Below, in pieces: positions 12,695-21,413 of a stretch of 64,000 nt of DNA; position 1 is the first letter of the stretch; every line of letters begins with the position of its first letter. The notes beneath the pieces are model-generated. The model worked only from the letters and a program-made list of their open reading frames with translations, searched no databases and was not told the origin of the DNA. The position numbers and the translations under genes are program-made. The DNA is from Symbiodinium sp. CCMP2592. Lineage: Eukaryota; Sar; Dinophyceae; Suessiales; Symbiodiniaceae. The stretch is taken from positions 2,034,923 to 2,098,922 of the forward strand of contig CAJNDT010000002.1 in assembly GCA_905221615.1 (NCBI GenBank), written 5' to 3'.

Positions 12695-12795
12695 AGGGGC
12701 CTTCATAATTTCCCATACTATTGTGGTGGCTTCTTGTTTAGTTATAGTATTCTGGGCACCACCAGAACCCCATTCTAACTATTAAGGCCCGTATA
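12695..12795. mobile_element. Family B inverted-repeat element, diverged copy
   Basis: Begins TAGGGGCCTTCATAATT and ends CTAACTATTAAGGCCC, the family B ends. The middle is diverged (CCATACTATTGTGGTGG). A second, 3'-only fragment of the family follows at about 12802-12876, ending CTAATTATCAAGGCCCC. Confidence 0.7.
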
Positions 12796-13112
12796 CAGAT
12801 CCCTTATACAACCCATAAAGGAACCCTTATAATGCCCTCTAAAAGGAACCCTATTCTAATTATCAAGGCCCCTACATCAAACCCTGCTCCCGAGCCGTCT
12901 CGTGGCCTACGGCTCAAGTCCTCAGAGAGGCTCAACTTCGCACGTGTGAAGCTGCATTGAGCTTGCAACCCCGCCTTTGCGGTTTAAGGTTTAGGGTACA
13001 CACCACACACGCACACACACCCACTGCATGCTTCGCTTCTCCGCTCATTCGCACCCGAAAACCCTGAACCCCAAACCCAAGATCCTACACACCGTTGGAG
13101 CAACAAGCCGCG

Positions 13113-14081
13113 ATGCAGTCAGTGTGGATTTGGGATCCGGTGGACGCCAACTCCCCTTTCCAACACCCGCAGGAGCCACCCGAGAACGATCAGGTGCTGG
13201 CGACGGAATGCTTCATGGCCGGAAAGACCGGGCCCCGCCTGAACAAGCTGTCCAAGGCTACTTTGCAAAGCCAGACGGCTTCTGTGGCCATGGTCACCCG
13301 TGAGGATGGCAGCAGCCACGAGGTGCCCCGAACCCGCGTGATCGCTTGGTATGAAGGTCTTCTTGTTTTGCAAGAGCTTGAGGCGAGAAGGGATGCCAGG
13401 ATCACTTGGTTTGACGACCGCTTCCGCAAGCTCTTGACTCAGGAGCGCAAGAAGCGGAAGGTCAGCGGTATCCTCTACCTTGAAAAGAAGCTGTTGAACC
13501 TCTCTGTCACAGGTAAGCGGTTCGAGGATGCTGAAGGAATTTCCTTTGTTCATAGACGGCCGGGAGTGAAGGACGCGGACATTCCTGAAGACAAGGACGA
13601 GGATCCAACGCCTGACGGGTTCCGCATTGCGGACATCACTGGCTACATGCCCCCTTGGGAGGCCTGGTGCCACGAGCATGCTGGCTTCTACCAGGACTTC
13701 TACCGGGTGCACTGGCAGGATGATAAGGGCACGGCCTGGGCAGGAATGAACCTTTCAAAAGTGGAGAATGGTGCCGCCGAAGCAGGTTCGACTTGGGAGC
13801 CTGACGACTGCATACCGGCCAGCCTTGATGGCATGAGGCTGCGCGAAAAGACCAGATGGCTCAAGCGTAAGCATGAGCAGGAGCAGAAGGAGAAAGCCGA
13901 GAAGGACAAGGAAGAGGCTGAGCGAAGGCCAGAGCCGCCACCCGCAAAAATGGCTCGGTACAAGCGCGATGGCAGTCCGCTCCTCCGGGACATGTTCCGC
14001 CTGAAGAGGGGCCATGACTTCAATCCGCCGCAAGCAGGCAAAGATCCAGATGTCCGAAGTGGTTGGCCCAAGAGAGCCGAG
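13113..14081 (+). CDS. Unknown protein, exon 1
   Basis: ATG at 13113 opens 323 codons up to an in-frame GAG. The frame then runs into an inserted element that supplies a TAG at 14106. Visible features: a Trp/Asp-rich N-terminus, a basic stretch around residues 110-125 (QERKKRKV), a block with GYMPPWEAWCHEHAGFY near residues 180-195, and a charged coiled-coil-like segment near residues 250-275 (HEQEQKEKAEKDKEEAERR). No domain family is recognised. Upstream DNA from about 13045 is CCCTGAACCCC-like, so earlier exons are possible. Joining to 14257 and 14468 gives a predicted protein of about 611 residues. Confidence 0.7.
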
Positions 14082-14256
14082 GATAGGGCTCCAAAAAGGA
14101 AAGGATAGGGATATCCCATATGGGTGATTGTCAAAGGGAGGGTCCCTTTTTGGGTACCCTAAATATTAGGTGCCGTATTATAATAAGGACCCAAAAAGGA
14201 ACCCTAATATTGACAACCACCCATATAAACCCCCTCATAATGAAGCCCCCTAAGAG
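14082..14256 (+). mobile_element. Family F element acting as a GA-AG intron
   Basis: The insert is flanked by the direct repeat GAGGA (14079-14083 and 14254-14258). It begins TAGGGC, ends CCCTAA and has internal inverted arms (ATATGGGTGATTGTCAA against TTGACAACCACCCATAT). Splicing GAG|GATAGG...AAGAG|GAC keeps phase 0 and removes the stop at 14106. A related copy is at 21225-21359. Confidence 0.7.
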
Positions 14257-14361
14257 GACTATCCGCCCGGCTACGGCTGCGCAGACCCACCGGGTCTTTG
14301 CAGGGCCAGCTGCGACTGCATGGATGATAATCGGAGCCAGAAGCCCTGGGAAACGACCAAG
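14257..14361 (+). CDS. Unknown protein, exon 2
   Basis: 35 codons in phase 0 between two inserted elements. The frame reads DYPPGYGCADPPGLC and ends KPWETTK. It is open across the whole interval, and stops in it appear only beyond its borders, inside the elements. A competing frame over the same bases is also open (14120-14392) but does not link to either neighbouring coding block. Confidence 0.6.
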
Positions 14362-14467
14362 GACTGGGTTTTTGTTCAAGGGTTTAATGTAATGTGATGT
14401 AAGTTACCTTAATAGGGATCCTTATTCTGGTAGGTTGAACTACACCCCTTGTAACAAGAACCCAGAG
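14362..14467 (+). mobile_element. Family E element acting as a GA-AG intron
   Basis: Ends are CTGGGTTTTTGTTCAAGG and CCTTGTAACAAGAACCCAG, flanked by the direct repeat AGGA (14360-14363 and 14466-14469). Splicing AAG|GACTGG...CAGAG|GAGTGG gives ...TK-EWLEDP... and removes the insert exactly. A GT-AG alternative inside the inverted repeats (14374-14458) is also in frame but leaves element ends in the mRNA. Relatives are at 52723 and 60069. Confidence 0.7.
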
Positions 14468-15229
14468 GAGTGGCTCGAAGATCCGAAACGTGCGTCGGAT
14501 GCTAAGAAGGCCATCGAAGCGCTGAGCGCGCAGCAGCGCTTCGTCAGGAGGAGGGGCACGACTTCGAACTTCCACTACTTTGAGACCGCCCAGACGCGCC
14601 AGGCGGACCAGACTCATACAAACGCAGCGATGTATCTGTGCAAGGTCTTGGAGGAGTCGGTCCGATCCGTGCTGAAGGATCTACCTATTCTTGCTCTCCA
14701 GGAGAACGGAGATTCTGTGCGAATACCAGCTGGTGCCCTTATGAAGCCGTCCGAGGATTATGTGCCAGTTCAGTTTCAGCTGTCGCAGACGTCCTCTGCT
14801 CGAAAATGGCTGTGCCTCGGCGAGGAGGATGGCAAGCTTTCCCTCATTGGGAGGGGGCCGCCAAGCAGGCCGGCGCCGTTCAGAGTGGAGTTCGTCCACC
14901 CGGAGGGGATGACTGCAGTCGTGGATTGCATGGTCACCGACGCCCAGGTGAAGTCTTGGCTGTCGGCCTCGTCAAGGATCGTGGCGCGGTTCACGGATGT
15001 CGCGCACTGTCCTTTGTCTCGCAAATCTCGCGGTGTTCTGCAGGAGCATCTTGGAAAGATCTTTGACTTCGGAACGAAAGTGGCGAAGGAAGTTTCCCTT
15101 GGCCGCTGGCTCGACGTCGTGGACATGCTTATCCGCATGCTCAGGACGACTGCAATGGCTCATGTGGTGAAGCCTGATTCTCCCTCCTCTCGGCCCCCAC
15201 GAGCTTCAGCAGTCGCTCCAGCCCGATAA
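14468..15229 (+). CDS. Unknown protein, exon 3 with stop codon
   Basis: 253 codons to TAA. The block has no ATG near its start: the first Met is residue 55 of the exon (14630), so it reads as a continuation of exon 2. It contains KRASDAKKAIEALSAQQRF, a region with DYVPVQFQLS and RKWLCLGEEDGKLSLIGRG, and a helical C-terminal part (RWLDVVDMLIRML) before a Pro/Ser/Ala-rich tail. No known fold is recognised. Base composition and codon use resemble exon 1. Confidence 0.7.
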   Translation, partial: EWLEDPKRASDAKKAIEALSAQQRFVRRRGTTSNFHYFETAQTRQADQTHTNAAMYLCKVLEESVRSVLKDLPILALQENGDSVRIPAGALMKPSEDYVPVQFQLSQTSSARKWLCLGEEDGKLSLIGRGPPSRPAPFRVEFVHPEGMTAVVDCMVTDAQVKSWLSASSRIVARFTDVAHCPLSRKSRGVLQEHLGKIFDFGTKVAKEVSLGRWLDVVDMLIRMLRTTAMAHVVKPDSPSSRPPRASAVAPAR

Positions 15230-16742
15230 GAGGATTCGTTGCCCCCGCCCAGCTGAAAAAAGCGTCAGTCTCGACTCTTGCCGGCCGGGAAGAGCAGCTA
15301 AACTTGGCACAGGAGGACCTTTGGACTAAATTTACGGGCTTAAATAATTACCCCTTGTAGTATTGACCATATCAGAATTAGACGAAGCCCCATACCGCAT
15401 TCTAATTGTTATTGCCCTTGTGTCAGTGCTGGGAATTCCTTACCAAACCCCTAAGACACAATCCTAAACCCTAAGCCCCAAACCTGAAACATGAGACAAT
15501 CATGCAGATGGAAAAGGGGCGCCAAAAAACAACAATGGAACATTCCTCGGTCCCAGGTCCTAGGCCCTGCATCTCTCTTTCCACCCCTCTGGGAATAGGC
15601 AAACCGGCTCCCTTCATTGGCATAGGAGAGAGGCCTTTGCGAATTTTTAGTCACAACTAGCTATATCTACGACAAAACGCGTTGCTAAACTTATCATTTC
15701 CCAGCGCAGTTAATCGCAAACCCTAAACTCAGAACCCCTAGACCCTAAACCTGGATCACAGCACACTAGAGCCCGCTGCAAGCGGCTTTTCGCCCATGAA
15801 CTTGCTCGGAACTTGCCTTGCGCTGAGTGCTCTAAACGCTAAACCCTAAACCCTAAACCACAAGGCAGTTGATGCTGTGTTTTGTATGGCCGTCAGGTGA
15901 GTACTCTAGATTACTGTGTTGCCGGCCAAGAACCTCGTCTGGATTGTCCGAGTTGCGAGAGCGTAAACCCTGAACCAAAACCGTAAATCCAAACCTTAAA
16001 CCCTAACCCCCAAACCCTAACCCCCGCAGATAGAAAAGAGGCCATTAAAAAAAACCCTAACCCCCGAAACATCCCAGATCAAAGCGCATGAAAGCGCCGC
16101 GACGCAGGACGAGAACAGCCATCAGATGGCCATGGCCATGGCGCGGAGCCCTGAAACACCGGAAAAAATAGGCCATTTAATATAATATAAAATAATATAC
16201 TATAATATATAATCTAAAATATTAAGAATACTATAGGATGAGGTAGTATAATATAATTACACAATATGATAGGACCCCTATGTGTGAGCCTTTTGGACTT
16301 TTGGGGCTTGGAGGGTTGTGCAAAGTGCTTCTGAGAACTCTGTCTCTCTGTCTATCTGTATACCTATCCGTCTATCTATCTATGTATCCAGCTTCACACA
16401 CAGACAACATTCATGCATGCGCGCCTGCGAACATACACCACACACACAAACACAAGTACACGCACATACACACGTACACACGTGTGTATGTATGTATGTA
16501 TGTATGTATGTATGCGTTTATCTATCTATTTTATATATACGCACATGTACAGAGAGGCGCAGAGGCAGCACACACATACTTTTACATAATGGATGTGTGC
16601 ATGTATGCATGAAGACGTGTACGCACGTACGCACGCATGTTTGCCTGCATGTATGCATAGCGTTCACGTGTACGTGTGTATGCGTGCAAGCAGGCTCAGT
16701 ACAAAGGCAACAGGGCCCGAGGGTAAACCCTTCGCAGACGCG
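15230..16742. other. Intergenic stretch: telomere-like debris and microsatellites
   Basis: Telomere-like runs at about 15440-15490, 15720-15760, 15836-15860 and 15985-16060. An AT-rich block lies at 16160-16270 and a (GTAT/TGTA)n tract at 16470-16700. Two short blocks could be exons: one near 15766-15830 (ARCKRLFAHELARNLPCAEC), and one at about 15866-15896 that follows CCCTAAACC...ACAAG and ends at GTGAGT. The recurrent TGTCCGAG motif is at 15945-15967. Confidence 0.5.
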
Positions 16743-18245
16743 ATGGATGACACGGAAAGGTCCGGGGGCTGGCGCCAGTCCAGCTGGAACAATACCCAGG
16801 TCCTGAAGACACGGATGCACAGGTGCCTTACTAGCTACTGCTTTGGCGCCTTTCTGCTCTGTGTGGTCCTGGTCGACTTCGGGTGTATTTGCTATGATGT
16901 GGACTGTCGTGCCGTTGGAATAAATACCACATGGCCGGTACCGCTCATCCAAGATTTATGCATCCTGATCTACACTGCAGATCTCTGCGCGCTGGTGTTT
17001 GCCAAGGGTTGCACTGCCTTGATCGATTGGGGTCGGGCTTTTGATCTCTTGGCTGTACTCTGCTCTTGGGCAAACCTCGTCCTGACGACCAGTGGCTTAC
17101 ATCAGCCTGTCATGGCCTCTCTAAGTTGGCTGCGGGTATTCAGGATGTTCAGGTTAGCAGGACTGCTGGGAAGGAAGACGCCTGGCCTGCAGGGGCTGTA
17201 TAAGCTCGTATCCATGATGTCGCGAGCCGCCAAGGAGCTATGTTGGTCTTTCCTCTTCTGCTTCGTTTTTATGACCATGTGGGCTGTGCTCTTTGTGGAG
17301 TTTGTCCATCCACTTGTTCAAGAATTGGCCGTAGCGGGATATTGGGATGGCCAGGAGAATAGGGCCGTCTCTTCCGTCATGAATGCCAATTTGCACTTGT
17401 TCAAGACAGCAGTGGTTGCAGATGCTTGGGCAGATTTGGCAGTTCCAATCATTGAAAGCTACCCCTCTGCCGCGGCCATTTTCATAGGCGCGCAGCTTTC
17501 CCTGGTCTTCGGGGTGCTGAACTGTATTGTAGCAGTGGTGATTGACGCTTTTGCTGAGACTCGCACCCACGATGTCCTTGTCATAGCCGAAGAAATGGAG
17601 AAGGACTTCGAGAAGGATACTAAGCTACTGCAAAGGCTCTTTTCGCGCATGGACAAGGGCGACAAAGGAAAGTTGACCATGGACGAGCTGCGGCGTGGCA
17701 TTAAGGAGGACTCTGAGTTTCAAAGCCTCCTACAGGTGATGGACATGGATCAGGCTGACCTCGAGCAGCTTTTTGAGATGTTCGACGTCGATGGCTCTGG
17801 GTCGATCGATGCGGCGGAGTTTATGGGCCCGTTGCGGAACTGGGCACACGACTCCAAAGCGGTGCCACGTCTTCTGAAGGACAACTTGCTCAGGGCCTTG
17901 GAGCAGCAGGAGATGCTCTACGAGTGCACCTCACAGCAATTCGAGGCTTTGAGGGAGCAGATGAATGTCCTTACATCAGCCGTAGCTAAGGGTCCACACT
18001 CGGACTTACAAAATCAGGGCACCTTCGCTTCGACGCGGGCAACGCAAGGCACAGAATGGAGGGCCTCCGGGCAGAGGTTGGCGGACCGAGGGAAGATGCG
18101 CTGTAGCCCCCTTCAGTCCAGGTACTTCAGCAATGTTCCGAGGGGCCTCCAGTCACAGGGCGCGCCAAAGAGCATCGTCCTGGCAGAGGAACCCTTGGAG
18201 GTAGAGTTGCGGAATGCCGATCAGAGCGTCAGTCTCACTTTCTGA
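16743..18245 (+). CDS. Single-domain voltage-gated-like cation channel with EF-hands
   Basis: 500 residues, intronless. I start at the ATG at 16743 because the upstream in-frame extension is microsatellite. Six membrane segments are visible: S1 about 29-51, S2 68-88, S3 92-116, S4 125-144 with spaced Arg (LRVFRMFRLAGLLGR), S5 164-189 and S6 243-271. The pore loop at 213-235 has TAVVADAWADL. An EF-hand-like loop starts at Asp304 (degenerate: Gly and Lys at ligand positions) and a canonical one at Asp348 (DVDGSGSIDAAE). In the family, such one-domain proteins form tetrameric Na+/Ca2+ channels in membranes. The EF-hands suggest Ca2+ feedback. Ion selectivity is inference. Confidence 0.88.
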   Translation: MDDTERSGGWRQSSWNNTQVLKTRMHRCLTSYCFGAFLLCVVLVDFGCICYDVDCRAVGINTTWPVPLIQDLCILIYTADLCALVFAKGCTALIDWGRAFDLLAVLCSWANLVLTTSGLHQPVMASLSWLRVFRMFRLAGLLGRKTPGLQGLYKLVSMMSRAAKELCWSFLFCFVFMTMWAVLFVEFVHPLVQELAVAGYWDGQENRAVSSVMNANLHLFKTAVVADAWADLAVPIIESYPSAAAIFIGAQLSLVFGVLNCIVAVVIDAFAETRTHDVLVIAEEMEKDFEKDTKLLQRLFSRMDKGDKGKLTMDELRRGIKEDSEFQSLLQVMDMDQADLEQLFEMFDVDGSGSIDAAEFMGPLRNWAHDSKAVPRLLKDNLLRALEQQEMLYECTSQQFEALREQMNVLTSAVAKGPHSDLQNQGTFASTRATQGTEWRASGQRLADRGKMRCSPLQSRYFSNVPRGLQSQGAPKSIVLAEEPLEVELRNADQSVSLTF

Positions 18246-18677
18246 ACGGCAAGAACAAACGTCCTGGCAGCAATGTCTGCGGTTGCTTAAGCCTGTAAGC
18301 AGGACGAACAACAGTAATGCCTTGTCCCAGAGTGAGTGTCAAAATGCCGTGATGAGAGTCATGATGTTGTTTGGACAGCGGCAAGAGCAGCACTTGTAAC
18401 TTTAGCGGCCGGTGGAACGACGATGGTTTTTGCATTTAGTTGGCTCGGCGCTGCTACACATGTTGCCACGGACAAGCCGTGCCTGTATTGCTCGAGTCGC
18501 GAGAGTCCATGCATGTACGCTGGTACGTATGTACGCATGCAGGTCTGCAGGTGCGATAGCCATGTACGAGGCCTGCTGCAAAAAGGTAGGTAGGAACATA
18601 CGTTTGTACAGTAATGCATGCAGACAGCTTGGAGCTTATGTCAACATGAATGGCTGCGCTAACAGGCCAGAGCTGCG
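18246..18677. other. Intergenic spacer
   Basis: 432 bp between two + strand genes. It contains short CATGCATGTACG-type repeats at about 18500-18620 and a 19-base phrase (TACGAGGCCTGCTGCAAAA, 18565-18583) that recurs at 59784. No promoter motif that I can recognise. Confidence 0.5.
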
Positions 18678-19553
18678 ATGACCATGTCGGTGCACGTGGT
18701 TGTCAAGAACATGGCCGGGGAGGATGTTGTGGGCCAGCTGCAGTTTGCAGATCCTCCGTCGGTGGACGAGCTGCGCAAGCGAGCTGCAGCCAGAGTTCCG
18801 GGCTCTCGCTTTCAGCTGCTTCGGGGTTCCTCTGTCTTGAAAGAGGATGAGACGGTCTCTGGTGGCACCGTGGAGCACCCGGTCCTTCTGACTCTGATTA
18901 TCTTGCCTGCCGCTGGTGCAGATGGGGGAGCGGAGGTCCGTCCACTTGTCCTGGAGGAGGCCATTGACGAGCAAATGGATATCTTGGTGCATGACATGCG
19001 AACTGGCGAGAACTCGTTCCTGCCTGTTCGTTATTTTCTGGCTGCAGACGGAAAGGCACATTTGGGGGTCCTTGCACCAGAGGCTGCTCAGATGGTGGGT
19101 GCCGATCCACTAGCTTTTGCTTCCCTCGCCACAGTTTCTGCCGTCTTCCCCGGTGAAGAACAAACGCAGGCGGCGCTGCACGATTCGGTGGATCTGTGGG
19201 AGGTCACTGGTGGAGCTGCGGGCGATGGCATCCTGGTCAGAACTGGCTGGTCTTTGAGCTCCCCGGAGCTTTCACAAAGACTGGCCACAGGAGCCATTAT
19301 TCAACAGAAAGACATCCGAGGGGAGCGCCTCCTCTATGCCAAGGCGAGCTGTGAAGCATCCAAACCTCTAAACCAAGCCTCGTTGATACTCCTTCCGCCT
19401 TTCAGTTGTGCATCCGAAAGTCCGCATCAAAGCCTAAGCTTCTCCCGAAGTTCCATGCTCCGTATCTTCAAAGCAACACAACAGCTCGGCCAAAGGCTGT
19501 TGGGTAAGAAACCCCGTCAAGCCACCATCCTGCCTTGCCCCAAAACCACGTGA
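18678..19553 (+). CDS. Protein with ubiquitin-like N-terminal domain
   Basis: 291 codons, intronless. A second ATG two codons in (18684) is an equally good start. Residues 3-75 look like a beta-grasp ubiquitin-like fold: VHVVVKNMAGEDV, a helix with SVDELRKRAAARV, then FQLLRGSSVLKEDETV and a closing strand LLTLIILP. The rest (about 76-291) is not recognised and its last 90 residues are Ser/Lys-rich and low in order. Ubiquitin-like domains of this kind are common in dinoflagellate proteins, usually as protein-protein modules. The function is not inferable. It follows the channel gene by 432 bp on the same strand. Confidence 0.6.
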   Translation: MTMSVHVVVKNMAGEDVVGQLQFADPPSVDELRKRAAARVPGSRFQLLRGSSVLKEDETVSGGTVEHPVLLTLIILPAAGADGGAEVRPLVLEEAIDEQMDILVHDMRTGENSFLPVRYFLAADGKAHLGVLAPEAAQMVGADPLAFASLATVSAVFPGEEQTQAALHDSVDLWEVTGGAAGDGILVRTGWSLSSPELSQRLATGAIIQQKDIRGERLLYAKASCEASKPLNQASLILLPPFSCASESPHQSLSFSRSSMLRIFKATQQLGQRLLGKKPRQATILPCPKTT

Positions 19554-20290
19554 GCTCTAAACCCGAAGCCCCTAAACCCCGAGCTCTGAACCGTTATGGA
19601 ACTTCATTCCCGTATAGCAGCCTTATTCATCGCGTCTAGCTCCCCTATGGATCCATTCCCCCATTCCCTAACCCCTAAACCCTATAGATCCTTAAAGGAT
19701 TCCGTAAAGAGACCCTAAATCCTCAAAGGGATCCCGTAAACCCTATACCCCAAAACTCCTGAAGCACCAAAACAGAATCCCTCATACTTACTAAACGCTA
19801 CATCCTAAACCCCTAAAAGCCCCATTCAAAAACAAACCCTCCGGAGGTCTCCGGCTCCGGGCCCCAGGAGGGATGGGTCTCCCTGCGCTCGCGCGGGCGC
19901 GCGCTGCTGGCGAAGAGGGCGGCCAAAAAGGCTCCCGGGCCTGAATCGGAGTTTCCGAAGATCAGGGACTTTAAAGGAACTTTATAGTATCCTTTACGGG
20001 AGCCCTATTGTATCCTTTAAAGGGACTTTATAGCACTCTCTAAGGGAACTGTATGGTACACCCTTTAAAGGAAACTTTATAGTACCTTACTTTGGGGTCT
20101 TGAAAATAGGGATCCCGCTAGTCAGGGAACTGGATCAAAGTTCCCCCATTTTTCGGAGACCCCCCAAATGAAGCCCTAGTCCCGAAACCCAGGAGCCTTT
20201 GGGGGTTGCATTGAACATGCGGGCTCGAGGCTGAGGCGGAAGGAGCTGAGAGCCAAACCCTGAGAACGAAGGCCTCATTCGCTTGTAATA
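19554..20290. repeat. Telomere-like debris and short AGGGACTTTATAG-type repeats
   Basis: CCCTAAA variants at 19560-19850 are followed at about 19968-20095 by three to four imperfect copies of a unit of about 40 bp (CCTTTAAAGGGACTTTATAG), each with a CCTTTAAAGG palindrome. A decayed piece resembling family C (CATTTTTCGGAGACC) ends near 20165. No gene. Confidence 0.55.
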
Positions 20291-20394
20291 TAGGGGCCTC
20301 AAAAAATACCAGTACTATTTTAGGGGTTCCTTATTATAGTTAGAGTATAATGGGCCCCCAAACCCCTGGTCGAATTATTAAGGCGCCCCCTATA
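20291..20394. mobile_element. Family B inverted-repeat element
   Basis: TAGGGGCCTC ... TTATAGTTAGAGTATAATGGGCCCCC ... CGAATTATTAAGGCGCCCCC. It has the family B ends and core. An open coding-like block (VVKLLHLHTALATASADW, about 20417-20470) begins directly after it, as expected if the element were intronic. That block is unidentified. Confidence 0.75.
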
Positions 20395-21022
20395 CTATGC
20401 CAAAGGAGCCACACCGAGCGGTGGTGAAACTCCTGCACCTCCACACGGCCTTAGCGACGGCCTCGGCCGACTGGAAGAGGAGGCACCCGGGAGCCCGAAA
20501 CCCCGAAGCCTCCGGAACCCTGCAGGTTGAAGGAGTGCGAGGTTTAGGTTTGGGTTTTGGGGTTTCTTGAACCCGAAGCTCCGAACCCTAAACCTTAAAC
20601 TCTCTATCGCAGATGCTGCTAGGAAACCCTTCGCCAGTTTGTGTGTAATGCAGGTTCCTGATGCACTCTCGCGGCTGGAAGCAGTCCGTCCTAGGATGCA
20701 GGTACGGTTGAGGGCAAAGGCTACCGCAGGGATTTGATACAACAGCAGCATGGCCTGGGATTCAGTACCCCTTTCAGGCAGATCATGTCCATTAGCCATC
20801 GCAGTCTGCAATGTTCGGGTTGAGTTCATGGTTCTTAAGTTTTGGGTCGTACAGAAGCCAACAGTGTAGTTCTGTGCTGCTGTTGTTGGGGCTTGGAGCA
20901 GATGCAGGTCATGTGTTGTGGCCTGAAGTGGTTGTTTTCCTGCGTGAGGGCTGCGAGTCATCAGATGTGACCTGTAGACTCACCAAGTCTCCCCGCGTCA
21001 GCAACGGAAGCAACCTGAATGA

Positions 21023-21103
21023 CTAGTACTTTGGGGGTTCTTCATTATAATTATAGTATAATGGGCTCCAAAACCTTATTCTACTGTAATTATTAAGGCC
21101 CCT
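21023..21103. mobile_element. Family B element, 5'-truncated
   Basis: TAGTACTTTGGGGGTTC ... TATAATTATAGTATAATGGGCTCC ... GTAATTATTAAGGCCCC. The core and right end are present and the left inverted repeat is lost. Confidence 0.7.
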
Positions 21104-21125
21104 AAATTCGAACATTTCACATGAA

Positions 21126-21224
21126 CCTGTCGCAAGGCACCCGGTGGTGGATCTCATCCAGGAGGTCTGCAGCCGCTTGGAGTATCTGGCCTTGACTGCC
21201 TTGCCCACCGATCCCAGAGCACAG
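21126..21224 (+). CDS. Exon of an unidentified protein
   Basis: 33 clean codons (PVARHPVVDLIQEVCSRLEY...LPTDPRAQ) ending at an AG before a family F element. The left border is uncertain: a 3' splice site after GTCGCAAG (exon from about 21137) is equally possible. Joined in phase 0 to the block at 21360. I do not recognise the protein. Confidence 0.5.
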
Positions 21225-21359
21225 GATAGGGCCCACAAAAACAGCACATAAGCAAAACCAAGGATAGGGATGTCCCATATAAACCCCCTTTAAAGGAGAC
21301 CCAATAAAGTAGATCCCCATAAATTGCTTATGCCTATGTGCTTTTTGGGTCCCTAACAG
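21225..21359 (+). mobile_element. Family F element acting as a GA-AG intron, copy 2
   Basis: 135 bp flanked by the direct repeat ACAGGA (21221-21226 and 21356-21361). It starts GATAGGGCCC and ends CCCTAACAG, and shares AAGGATAGGGATRTCCCATAT with the copy at 14082. Reading through it meets a TAA. Splicing CAG|GATAGG...ACAG|GAG keeps the frame. Confidence 0.7.
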
Positions 21360-21413
21360 GAGGCTTTCACCGAAGTTCGGGACCAGTTCTCCGGACTCTG
21401 GAACTCCGGCTAA
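21360..21413 (+). CDS. Following exon of the unidentified protein, possible end
   Basis: 17 codons (EAFTEVRDQFSGLWNSG) and a TAA, in phase with the exon ending at 21224. The TAA could be the true stop or could lie in a further intron. DNA to about 21645 is open on the + strand (it contains VTIRARDWESLDFFLSMGS) and may hold another exon. Confidence 0.45.
   Translation, partial: EAFTEVRDQFSGLWNSG

Noticed and set aside
14374-14458. GT-AG splice pair (GTTCAAGG...ACAAG) for the family E intron
   Set aside because: In frame, but it leaves element ends in the mRNA, whereas the GA-AG pair removes the insert exactly and matches the other introns. Not excluded.
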